The notes beneath the pieces are model-generated. The model was given only the letters and a program-made list of their open reading frames with translations. It had not been told where the DNA came from and ran no database searches. Source: Methanobacteriota archaeon (GTDB lineage Archaea > Thermoplasmatota > Thermoplasmata > SG8-5). Taken from it: a stretch of 34,840 nt of DNA. The position numbers were made by a program, and so were the translations under genes. Below are positions 7,721 through 15,097 of the stretch, piece after piece. Location: assembly GCA_030670795.1 (NCBI GenBank), contig DAOVAY010000004.1, positions 1 to 34,840 on the forward strand, in the 5' to 3' direction. How positions within the stretch are numbered: position 1 is the first letter of the stretch; each line of letters starts with the position of its first letter.

Positions 7721-8959
7721 TTAAAGGAGATGAACTACCAATCCGCTCCGCAGCTTCGGCTCGAACCAGGTGCATTTCGGGGGCATGACGTTCCCGCTGT
7801 CCGCTACCGAAAATAATTGGTCCAAGGTAACCGGATAAAGAGAAAACGCGGCCTGAAACTTGCCGGAATCGACGAGTTTCTCCAGCTCCCCAGTGCCGCG
7901 CATCCCGCCAACGAACTTAATACGAAGGCTCGTCCGGGGGTCGTCAACACCCAGTAATGGTGCCAGCAGGTTTTCTTGAAGTATGCTCGAATCCAAACTT
8001 TTTACCGGATCGGTTTCGGGAAAGCTTCCCGGCTCTGGGGTGAGGCCATACCACTTTCCATCAAGGTACATTGAATATTGATGAAGAGATTGCGGAACCG
8101 CTTCAGCGTTCTCAGAGATGATGAAATCCTTTTCGACTCCCATCAGGAATTCCTCAGTGGATAGGCCGTTGAGGTCCACCACCGCCCGATTATAGGCCAA
8201 AATTTTCATGTGGCTCTTCGGGAATATGACGGATAGGAAATAGTTGTATTCTTCCTTGCTGGTGTGATTCGGATTTTCTCTCCGCATTCTTCTGGCTACG
8301 ATTGTGCCGGCCGCACTTCTGTGATGACCGTCGGCCACGTAAAGCAGGTCGACGTTCGAGAATATATCTTGGATTTTCCCTATTGCATCACCATCATCCA
8401 CGACCCAGACAGTGTGCCTTATCCCGTCATCGGCTGTGAAATCCGCATCCGGCCCTTTCTCTGAGCAAAAAGTCTCCTGTAATTCGTTCAGTCCGGGAAC
8501 GTCTGGATAGGTCAGGAAAACCGGCCCGCACTGTGCCTGTTGCATCATGATGTGCTTTACTCTATCCGCTTCCTTATCTGGCCTTGTGAACTCGTGCTTC
8601 TTGATTAGGTCGTTTTCGTAGTCCTCGACGGATACGGTGGCAACTAGACCGACCTGTGAGTGGCCGTCCATAATCTGGCGATAGAAGTAGTACATGGGTT
8701 TCTGGTCTTGAACCATGGTCCCTTCGTTGATCAGCCGCCTTAGATTGCAGGCGCCCTGTTGGTACACTTCCTCGGAATACTGGTCGATGTTCGGGTCAAG
8801 GTCAACCTCCGGCTTTACAACTCTCAAAAAGCTCTGGGGATTATTCTTGACAATTTCTCTGGCCTCGTCAGAATCCAGCACGTCATACGGGGGCGAGACA
8901 ACCTTTTCGGCCAGACCTTTTCTGGGTCTCAAACCTTTGAAAGGTCTTACAACAACCAT
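7721..8959 (-). CDS. DUF1015 protein, candidate serine kinase-like enzyme
   Basis: The 412 residues match the DUF1015 family: an N-terminal VVRPFKGLRP...VSPPYDV block, an FTRP/HEFTRPDKE segment, and YVADGHHRSAAG at about 207-218. DGHHR is also the active-site signature of ParB/sulfiredoxin-fold free serine kinases (SerK). With serA and a phosphoserine-type aminotransferase immediately upstream in the same operon, a role in O-phosphoserine or serine metabolism is a reasonable inference, though DUF1015 function should be regarded as unproven here. The ATG has AGGTGG 5 bases upstream, overlapping the serA stop codon; the gap to serA is 8 bases, so the two are translationally close-coupled. Confidence 0.85.
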   Translation of the reverse strand: MVVVRPFKGLRPRKGLAEKVVSPPYDVLDSDEAREIVKNNPQSFLRVVKPEVDLDPNIDQYSEEVYQQGACNLRRLINEGTMVQDQKPMYYFYRQIMDGHSQVGLVATVSVEDYENDLIKKHEFTRPDKEADRVKHIMMQQAQCGPVFLTYPDVPGLNELQETFCSEKGPDADFTADDGIRHTVWVVDDGDAIGKIQDIFSNVDLLYVADGHHRSAAGTIVARRMRRENPNHTSKEEYNYFLSVIFPKSHMKILAYNRAVVDLNGLSTEEFLMGVEKDFIISENAEAVPQSLHQYSMYLDGKWYGLTPEPGSFPETDPVKSLDSSILQENLLAPLLGVDDPRTSLRIKFVGGMRGTGELEKLVDSGKFQAAFSLYPVTLDQLFSVADSGNVMPPKCTWFEPKLRSGLVVHLL

Positions 8960-8967
8960 GGTGCCAC

Positions 8968-9864
8968 CTATTCGTTCAACGCCTCAATTACCCTTTCGGC
9001 GACCTGGATTCCGGCTCTCAGCTGGCCTTCTGCGGTTTGGGCGCCGATGTGTGGTGTGCAGATGAGGTTGGGCAACGTGAGAAGGTTGTTTCCGGCCGGC
9101 GGCTCGACCTCGAAAACGTCCAAGGCTGCCATCTTCACCTTTCCGGATGTCATAGCCTCATAAAGGGCATCTTCGTCGATTGTCCCGCCCCTGGCGACAT
9201 TGAGAATAACCACGCCGTCCTTCATCATCGAGAACTGGTCGGTGGAAATCATATGTTTGGTCTCAGGAGTAAGCGGCAAGTGTAGTGTAATGAAATCGCT
9301 CCTTTTAATTAAGCCGTCAAAATCCACGTTTTCGTATTTGTCGCTCTTCACATATGGGTCGTACGCGATTATATTCATACCGAACGCCTCGGCGCGTTCG
9401 GCCACCGCAGTTCCGATTCTGCCGATGCCAGCAACACCCAAAGTCTTTCCGTAAACCTCCAAACCTTTCAGCGCCTTTTTCTCCCACCTGCCTTCCTTGA
9501 TGGTATTTGTGCCCTTGACAATCTCCCTGTATGAGGCCAGAATAAATGCGAATGTCAGTTCGGCGACCGAAATCGTTGTTGCAGCGGGCGTGTTTACGAC
9601 AGTTATGCCTTTCGATTTCGCATGCTCCAGGTCCACGTTGTCCAAACCGATGCCGGCCCTGCCGATGACCTTCAAATTCGGGGCTGCGTCAATCAATTCT
9701 TTCGTGGCTTTTGTCGCACTCCTTATCACGATGGCGTCACAGTCTTTAACGAGTTCCGGCAGTCTTTCTTTGGGCTCGTCCCAGGCAATCAGAACTTCCA
9801 ATCCCGCATCCTTCAACTTCTGCACGCCTTCCTCGGCCAGCTTATCCGATACAATAACTTTCAT
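8968..9864 (-). CDS. serA: D-3-phosphoglycerate dehydrogenase, short form
   Basis: It oxidises 3-phosphoglycerate to 3-phosphohydroxypyruvate with NAD, the first step of the phosphorylated serine pathway. The 298 residues have the D-2-hydroxyacid dehydrogenase layout: a split substrate domain, a Rossmann fold with GVAGIGRIG (143-151), catalytic Arg225 in NVARGG, the Glu around 254 in DVFEVEPP and His272 in TPHIGAQT. It ends at about 300 residues, so the C-terminal ACT regulatory domain of long SerA forms is absent and serine feedback through it is not expected. An in-frame ATG at 9888 lies within the upstream gene; the ATG at 9864 has GGGGGT 7 bases upstream, and begins one base after the aminotransferase stop, so it is chosen. 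Confidence 0.92.
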   Translation of the reverse strand: MKVIVSDKLAEEGVQKLKDAGLEVLIAWDEPKERLPELVKDCDAIVIRSATKATKELIDAAPNLKVIGRAGIGLDNVDLEHAKSKGITVVNTPAATTISVAELTFAFILASYREIVKGTNTIKEGRWEKKALKGLEVYGKTLGVAGIGRIGTAVAERAEAFGMNIIAYDPYVKSDKYENVDFDGLIKRSDFITLHLPLTPETKHMISTDQFSMMKDGVVILNVARGGTIDEDALYEAMTSGKVKMAALDVFEVEPPAGNNLLTLPNLICTPHIGAQTAEGQLRAGIQVAERVIEALNE

Positions 9865-9865
9865 A

Positions 9866-10939
9866 TCATAACCCCCAAATTTCGTCAATATTTGCTAGAA
9901 GTGATTTGACATCCTCTAATGTCCAGTCGCCCATGTGTCCGATTCTGAACGTCTTTTCTTTCAGGGCGCCGTAACCGTTGGCAATCTGGTGCCCCCTTTC
10001 GGCCAGTGCTTTATTTAAACCAGCCACGTCCTTCCCGAGTGTGTTTCTGATTGTAGACACGGTCACGGATTCGTATCCTTTTTCAGGGAACATTTCAAAA
10101 TGATTGTTGGCCCACTCCCTTGTGCATTCGGCCATGGCCAGATGCCTTTCGTACCTTCCGCGGGGTGTTTCTTCGAGCATCCTGCTCAGCTGATGGTCCA
10201 ACGCATAAAGCAGAGAAATCGCTGGGGTGGTCGGGTTTTGGTGCCGCTTGAGCCAGTTATTATGAATTGGCAGTAGATTTGTATAGAATCCCTTTCCGGG
10301 CACTTCCTCGGCACGGGCAACTGCCTCGTCTGAATAACATGCCATGGACAATCCAGGCGGCAAGGCAAAGCACTTCTGGGTGGACGTGAATAGAATATCG
10401 GAATTGAGTTCCTCTGGCACGAGATAATCGCCTCCGGCCGAGGAAACGGCATCCACCACGAAAATCATGTCAGGATATTCTGCCTTCACGGCTTTGCCCA
10501 TCTCTGCAATGGGGTTTCGAATCCCGGTGGAAGTCTCGTTATGCACGACGATGAGGGTGTCATAATCTTCCTTGGCCAGTTCCTCCATAACTGCGTCTGT
10601 TTTTACGGCCTTCCCCCATTCAACGTCCAGAAGGGTCGTGTCCTTACCGCAATCTGCAACGGTCTGGTACATGCGTTTCGAAAATGCGCCGCACGCTGCG
10701 GCCAGCGCCTTCTTCTTCACCATGCACCTGCCGGTTATGTCCATCCAGATAGTACCGGATGCGGTCTGCGTGCAAACGTTCTGCTCTGTCTGAAAATATT
10801 TTACGAGTTTTCCGATAACGCTTTCGTACAATTCCGTATACTCGCCACTCCTATGGCCCACCATCCACTTGGTCTGCTGCTGTAGGGCCTCCTCCCTGAC
10901 CTCTGTAGGACCGGGAATCCACAATTTCTTATGAGACAT
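9866..10939 (-). CDS. Class V aminotransferase, probably phosphoserine-forming
   Basis: This PLP enzyme belongs to the class V (alanine-glyoxylate/serine-pyruvate/phosphoserine) group. The 357 residues start with the family motif LWIPGPTEV, have GHRSGEY near residue 28, the Asp of FVVDAVSSAGG and the Schiff-base Lys189 in STQKCFALPPG. Being first in an operon with serA makes conversion of 3-phosphohydroxypyruvate to O-phosphoserine the likely reaction; serine-pyruvate or alanine-glyoxylate transamination is possible from sequence alone. A GTG at 10948 would add three residues, but the ATG at 10939 has GAGGTG 6 bases upstream and is preferred. The stop is one base from the serA start. Confidence 0.88.
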   Translation of the reverse strand: MSHKKLWIPGPTEVREEALQQQTKWMVGHRSGEYTELYESVIGKLVKYFQTEQNVCTQTASGTIWMDITGRCMVKKKALAAACGAFSKRMYQTVADCGKDTTLLDVEWGKAVKTDAVMEELAKEDYDTLIVVHNETSTGIRNPIAEMGKAVKAEYPDMIFVVDAVSSAGGDYLVPEELNSDILFTSTQKCFALPPGLSMACYSDEAVARAEEVPGKGFYTNLLPIHNNWLKRHQNPTTPAISLLYALDHQLSRMLEETPRGRYERHLAMAECTREWANNHFEMFPEKGYESVTVSTIRNTLGKDVAGLNKALAERGHQIANGYGALKEKTFRIGHMGDWTLEDVKSLLANIDEIWGL

Positions 10940-10989
10940 CAATGTCACCTCAGGGGAGATAATAAAAGCGGGTTTAAATCTTTTGAGAA

Positions 10990-11499
10990 TTATTCTGGTA
11001 CGTACTGCTTATAAATTCCGGACTTGTGCTCCTGTGCAAGTCTTCTGTATGTTTCGGCATTGAGGCGGGCGTCTTCTCTCAACTTCTCATCCCCCTCTTT
11101 GATAATCTTTCCGGGGATACCGACGACCAAACTGCCCGGGGGCACTGCCATTCCCAGCTTGACGACTGCATTTGCACCTATTATCGAGCCGGAGCCAATT
11201 GTCACGCCGTTCATCAGGACCGCATTCATTCCCACAATCACGTCATCGTCGATAACGGAGCCGTGGACAGTGCTGCCGTGACCTATGGAAACGTTCTTGC
11301 CGATTTTGGTGGGATAACCCTCGGTAACGTGAAGGACGCAGCAATCCTGGACGTTCGACCCAGCGCCAATTTCTATAATGTCCTCGTCACCCCTTATTAC
11401 GGCATGGGGCCAGATGCCGCAATTTTCATGAATTATAACATTGCCTATTATCACGGCCGTGTGGTGTACAAAACAGCTGTCGTGTACCTTTGGAGTCAT
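10990..11499 (-). CDS. Gamma-class carbonic anhydrase-like protein
   Basis: The protein is a left-handed parallel beta-helix built from hexapeptide repeats, such as IGNVII, IGAGSN, IGKNVS and IGSGSI, ending in a C-terminal helix. The three zinc-binding histidines of gamma carbonic anhydrases are in place (His57 in VLHVTEG; His74 and His79 in IGHGSTVHG). The acidic loop of the Cam enzyme that carries the proton-transfer Glu is absent, as in the shorter CamH/YrdA-type members, so activity is uncertain. The 184-residue reading starts at a TTG (11544); homologues usually begin at MTPKVHDSC, which is the ATG at 11499, giving 169 residues. A TATA-like CATAAATTTC lies about 30 bases upstream of it. 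Confidence 0.85.
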   Translation of the reverse strand: MTPKVHDSCFVHHTAVIIGNVIIHENCGIWPHAVIRGDEDIIEIGAGSNVQDCCVLHVTEGYPTKIGKNVSIGHGSTVHGSVIDDDVIVGMNAVLMNGVTIGSGSIIGANAVVKLGMAVPPGSLVVGIPGKIIKEGDEKLREDARLNAETYRRLAQEHKSGIYKQYVPE

Positions 11500-11568
11500 C
11501 GTGGACGGATACGCAATTACCCTTATGAAATTTATGCTGGGCAATCGAGCCAGACATTTTCCGAAAAG

Positions 11569-11578
11569 TTTTAATAAA
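11569..11578. promoter_or_regulatory. TATA box between divergent genes
   Basis: TTTTAATAAA ends 20 bases before the ATG at 11598, fitting leaderless transcription of the small conserved protein. Its reverse complement is also AT-rich enough to start the carbonic-anhydrase-like gene in the other direction. Confidence 0.4.
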
Positions 11579-11597
11579 CTCTCGTGCTATTCATAAT

Positions 11598-11840
11598 ATG
11601 ATGAGGACATATCTAACGATGATGTTCAACACAGAGGGCGGGCGCCCCTCGGACATAGTGGAGCGGTTGCAGATGATCGGCTTCAAACCGACGACTGGCA
11701 ACTATGATTTCGTCTACGAATGGGACAAGAATGCCACCATCGAGGATACGATATACTTTGCGGACAAGATACACGGGACCCTCAAAGGACTAGGCGTGAT
11801 GTTCAAACTGGAAACGGAAGTTGTTTCCGAGTCTGAATAA
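11598..11840 (+). CDS. Small conserved protein, ferredoxin-like fold predicted
   Basis: The 80-residue acidic protein has no catalytic motif I recognise. The order of predicted elements is strand (RTYLTMMFNT), helix (PSDIVERLQMIG), strand (PTTGNYDFVYEW), helix (TIEDTIYFADKIHGTLKG) and strand (VMFKLETEVV). This beta-alpha-beta-alpha-beta order resembles small ferredoxin-like or ACT-like ligand-binding domains. I recall similar short proteins in other Euryarchaeota but cannot name a characterised one. Two adjacent ATGs (11598 and 11601) are possible starts and no ribosome-binding site is present, in keeping with a leaderless transcript. It stands 33 bases upstream of nadC and may be expressed with it. 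Confidence 0.75.
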   Translation: MMRTYLTMMFNTEGGRPSDIVERLQMIGFKPTTGNYDFVYEWDKNATIEDTIYFADKIHGTLKGLGVMFKLETEVVSESE

Positions 11841-11873
11841 GATTTTTGCAAACCTTTTTTTAGTAGGCCGCAC

Positions 11874-12701
11874 ATGGATTGTTGCATGTTGGAGCCATAT
11901 GAGTATCTGCCCGAGGACCTGGGTAAGGGTGATGTGACCACCGAGGCCTTGGTTTCAGACGTCGAAGCCAGAGCCAATCTTTTAGCAAAAGAGGACTGCA
12001 TACTTGCAGGCTCGGAAGAAGCTACCAGGATATTCGAGCATCAGGGTCTTAGGCTCAGACACTTCGCCCGAGACGGTGAAAGAGTAAGGGCGGAAACCAT
12101 AATCATGGAGATATCCGGCAGTGCCAAGGCCATACTCGGAACAGAAAGGCTCGCACTTAATTTCGTAATGCAGATGACCGGCATCGCCACCCTTACCGGT
12201 CAACTGGTCGGGAAGTGCAGGGCCATCAATCCGGACATCACGATTGCGGCCACCAGAAAGACCACGCCGGGTTTCAGGCAATACGAAAAAAGGGCGGTGG
12301 AGCTGGGCGGCGGAATTAGGCACAGAGAGGGGCTGTACGACCAGATATTGATAAAGGACAATCATCTGAAATTTACCGAATCCATTACCGACGCGGTAAA
12401 ACGCGCCCGCGAATCCGGTCTTTCCGATGTGGTGGAAATAGAGGTCGTTGACATTGCGGGTGCAAGGGAAGCGGCAGAGGCCGGAGCCGACATAATAATG
12501 CTGGACAATATGCAGCCAGACAAGGTGAAAGAGGCCGCCCGGGCGATTAGAGACATCAACCCCAAAATCGAGATAGAGATATCCGGCGGCGTTACACCGG
12601 AGAACATAACATCTTACGCGGAGTTCGCAGACAGAATTTCTCTTGGCTGGCTAACACATTCGGCAAGGGCCTGTGACTTTTCTATTGAGATAATAGAATA
12701 G
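11874..12701 (+). CDS. nadC: Quinolinate phosphoribosyltransferase
   Basis: It converts quinolinate and PRPP to nicotinate mononucleotide, CO2 and pyrophosphate in de novo NAD synthesis. The 275 residues contain the diagnostic ATRKTTPGFRQYEKRAVELG (about 126-145), GGGIRHR (145-151), ILIKDNHL, and the C-terminal barrel block IEISGGVTPENI. Length is typical. No nadA or nadB is near. The first ATG is used; a second ATG at codon 5 is possible. The TAG stop overlaps the last 3 bases of the initiator tRNA, which is read from the other strand, so the 3' ends of the two genes physically overlap. Confidence 0.94.
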   Translation: MDCCMLEPYEYLPEDLGKGDVTTEALVSDVEARANLLAKEDCILAGSEEATRIFEHQGLRLRHFARDGERVRAETIIMEISGSAKAILGTERLALNFVMQMTGIATLTGQLVGKCRAINPDITIAATRKTTPGFRQYEKRAVELGGGIRHREGLYDQILIKDNHLKFTESITDAVKRARESGLSDVVEIEVVDIAGAREAAEAGADIIMLDNMQPDKVKEAARAIRDINPKIEIEISGGVTPENITSYAEFADRISLGWLTHSARACDFSIEIIE

Positions 12702-12773
12702 CGGGGAGTCGATTTGAACGACTGATCTTCGGGTTATGAGCCCGATGGGATTTCCTGGCTACCCCACCCCGCT
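12699..12773 (-). tRNA. Initiator tRNA-Met (anticodon CAU)
   Basis: The 75-base gene has acceptor stem AGCGGGG/CCCCGCU with an A1-U72 pair, anticodon stem-loop UCGGG-CUCAUAA-CCCGA with the GGG/CCC pairs typical of initiators, and discriminator A. These traits mark the archaeal initiator rather than an elongator. CCA is not encoded. Its 3' end overlaps the nadC stop. A TATA-like ATTATAT at about 12789-12795 on the minus strand is the probable promoter. Confidence 0.94.
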
Positions 12774-12832
12774 ATGGTGGAGCCGCATATAATCGCTTTC
12801 AGGTAAAAACCTATCGCTTTTTCATCATCAAC

Positions 12833-12844
12833 CTTATTAATAAG
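12833..12844 (+). promoter_or_regulatory. Palindromic TATA box of the DedA gene
   Basis: CTTATTAATAAG is a perfect 12-bp palindrome ending 20 bases before the DedA ATG, which fits a leaderless transcript. Confidence 0.4.
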
Positions 12845-12864
12845 TAAAACTTCGACATCCCCCA

Positions 12865-13488
12865 ATGGCCAATCTAGTCGAATGGGGCACTGGCATAATA
12901 TTGGGGATAATCGCCGCCCTCAGCTATCCGGGCATTATCTTTCTTATGGCCCTGGAGAGCGCGTGCGTCCCCGTGCCCAGCGAGATAGTCATGCCTTTCG
13001 GCGGGGCACTGGCATCCGGTTATCTGGTACACCTGTATCCCAAACTCGATTTCTGGTTGGTGGGCATGTCCGGGACCATCGGGTGTCTTCTCGGCTCCCT
13101 GGTGGCGTATTATATCGGCTATAAGGTGGGCCGTCCGACGATATTGAAGTATGGCAAGTATATCTTACTATCCGAGAAGCACCTGAAGAAGACCGAGAAG
13201 TTCTTCAAGAGGCGGGGAGAGATGACCGTTTTTGTGTCACGTTTGTTGCCAGTTGTGAGGACTTTTATTTCCTTGCCAGCAGGTATTGCCAAGATGGAAA
13301 TCAAGAAATTCACAGTATACACTTTCCTGGGCTGTTTGCCATGGTGCTATGCTCTTACTTACGTGGGATATTGGTTGGGCCCGCGGTGGAGGAGCGTCAT
13401 GGCCGCCTTCCGCCAATTCGACATAGTCATCATAATTGCTATAATAATTTTTATAATTTGGTACATCTGGTATGTTAGAAAAGAGTGA
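12865..13488 (+). CDS. DedA-family membrane protein
   Basis: The 207-residue integral membrane protein has the DedA/VTT fold: the ESACVPVPSEIVMPFGGALA re-entrant segment near residue 32, GYKVGRPTILKYG, and the conserved block FVSRLLPVVRTFISLPAG with its membrane-embedded arginines, then LPWCYALTYVGYWLG. It ends in a hydrophobic helix and a short basic tail. DedA proteins work in membrane homeostasis; several are polyprenyl-phosphate or phospholipid flippases or scramblases. The presence of a cis-prenyltransferase and polar-lipid genes elsewhere in the window fits but does not prove a lipid-carrier recycling role. The substrate cannot be read from sequence. Confidence 0.88.
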   Translation: MANLVEWGTGIILGIIAALSYPGIIFLMALESACVPVPSEIVMPFGGALASGYLVHLYPKLDFWLVGMSGTIGCLLGSLVAYYIGYKVGRPTILKYGKYILLSEKHLKKTEKFFKRRGEMTVFVSRLLPVVRTFISLPAGIAKMEIKKFTVYTFLGCLPWCYALTYVGYWLGPRWRSVMAAFRQFDIVIIIAIIIFIIWYIWYVRKE

Positions 13489-13568
13489 GGAATCTTTCCT
13501 CAAGTATTATATATTCGAAGATATATGTTACGGATAAGGGCAAGAGTGACTTGCTCAAGGGTGATGAA

Positions 13569-14990
13569 ATGAAAAAGACTATAGGATTGACACTGGCCGC
13601 CCTCATGTTCGGTGCTGTGTTCCTTGGGGCACTGTCGATCAACGTGAGTGCGGATGCTGAGCTTCCGGTTTGGCAGGTCGGCGACGGCTGGTGGTTTGAG
13701 AACACGGTGGACTTCTCAGAACTGCAACAGGAAATAGATGCAGGTATGGCGGAGCTCCCACCGGGATTCAATGCTGACATAACGGTCGGCGGCGGAATCG
13801 GCATTTATTTTGGAGTCGAGGTCGTGGATACCGCTTATGAATATAACGGCTACAACTGCTATAAGGTCGACTTCACCGGAGCCGTAGGCATAGATTTCGG
13901 GTTGGAAGCCAGCGTGAACGGTGAAATAACCGAGGAACTCTTGAGCCTTGAGATTGATGCAACCGGGCAGCTGGTCATCGTGGGTGAAGCTAACTTGGTT
14001 GGCAGCCTCTACTTCACGGTAGATGAACTGGCATTGGCAGGAGGAGATTTTACCCTAACGGTCGAGGCCACGGGAGACCTTCTGGTTGACGCTTACATTA
14101 ACATATTTATGGACACGTCTGGATTCGGAGGCCAAGTCATTAGCGAGGAGGCAAACATCGACGTAGACGCCTCCGTGGCTGTCGAGAATGTTTTGATTAC
14201 GGGCTCTCTGGAGCTGGATCCCCCCATAGACTTCCTTGATTTTCCCATTTTTGAAGGTGATGAGTGGGAAGTGCCCGAGCAAGATACGGATTGGATCGCA
14301 TCATTGGTCGGCAGCGGCACAATCACGGTCGACGCTGATGTAACAGGAATTCCCGAGCAACCGCCCATACACGAACACGAAGTAATAGATCTAGGTGTGG
14401 AAATCGGAACTAACACCGAATCGGGCGTTTTCGACAATTTCTATGCAAGAGGGCTGCGTTGTGTTGCCGTCTATGGTGATAACTACATCATTGAAACAGA
14501 CATAGGCAATTTCTTCAACTATTACGACTGGGGAACCAGGCAATACGGAATTGACCCGCTCGACTATGTCGGTGATGTTATACCATCTTCTGCAGGAGTA
14601 CAGTATTCTGCTAGCGAAGGCTTCATCACAGGCGTAACCGTGGATGGCGAGGTCATGACCGAAGCCAGCGACAAAGCCTCTGTGGAGGGAGCTGCTGCCG
14701 ATCCATTAGGAAAGGTTCAGGAGGAAACCGGTGGTCATGGTAGCGTCGGTGAAAGAGGAGGCATATTCACCCTATTATTGATAGGCATAATCGTGATTGT
14801 GCTAGTCTTGGTTCTTGTGGCCGTGATAGCTGGCAGGCGCAAGAAGCAGGGACCGGAGGAAATGTACGGTGCCCAGCAACCACAACAGACGGCCTATCAA
14901 CAGCCCCCGCCTCCGCCACCTCCAGAACAAGAAACAGTGGTTCAGGATGACCAGACGTTGGTCGAAGATGATCAAACGCTGGTCGAATAG
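13569..14990 (+). CDS. Secreted, membrane-anchored protein with a Pro-rich tail
   Basis: No known family is recognised. The 473 residues start with a Sec signal (MKKTIGLTLAALMFGAVFLG, cut probably after VSA). An extracellular domain of about 370 residues follows, rich in beta strands, Asp and Gly, with a GDGWWFEN motif near its start. One transmembrane helix lies at about 398-420 (FTLLLIGIIVIVLVLVLVAV) and is followed by basic GRRKK. The cytoplasmic tail of about 50 residues has QQP repeats, a run of seven prolines and a tandem DDQTLVE-DDQTLVE at the very end. Upstream in-frame codons to 13485 exist, but GGTGA 4-5 bases before the ATG at 13569 and the signal peptide fix this start. A hairpin terminator follows. 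Confidence 0.82.
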   Translation: MKKTIGLTLAALMFGAVFLGALSINVSADAELPVWQVGDGWWFENTVDFSELQQEIDAGMAELPPGFNADITVGGGIGIYFGVEVVDTAYEYNGYNCYKVDFTGAVGIDFGLEASVNGEITEELLSLEIDATGQLVIVGEANLVGSLYFTVDELALAGGDFTLTVEATGDLLVDAYINIFMDTSGFGGQVISEEANIDVDASVAVENVLITGSLELDPPIDFLDFPIFEGDEWEVPEQDTDWIASLVGSGTITVDADVTGIPEQPPIHEHEVIDLGVEIGTNTESGVFDNFYARGLRCVAVYGDNYIIETDIGNFFNYYDWGTRQYGIDPLDYVGDVIPSSAGVQYSASEGFITGVTVDGEVMTEASDKASVEGAAADPLGKVQEETGGHGSVGERGGIFTLLLIGIIVIVLVLVLVAVIAGRRKKQGPEEMYGAQQPQQTAYQQPPPPPPPEQETVVQDDQTLVEDDQTLVE

Positions 14991-15019
14991 GCAAAAAGAT
15001 ATTACAACAATCTCAAATG

Positions 15020-15056
15020 GGCGGTCTTCGACCGCCTACCGTTTTCATTTTTATTT
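15020..15056 (+). terminator. Hairpin plus T-rich terminator
   Basis: GGCGGTC-TTC-GACCGCC is a perfect 7-bp stem with a 3-base loop, followed by TTTTCATTTTTATTTC. It lies 30 bases after the stop of the anchored surface protein and before the promoter of the radical SAM gene. Confidence 0.6.
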
Positions 15057-15097
15057 CTTAGTTACTTTTATATCTAGTGGCTTAATCATTCAGATGC

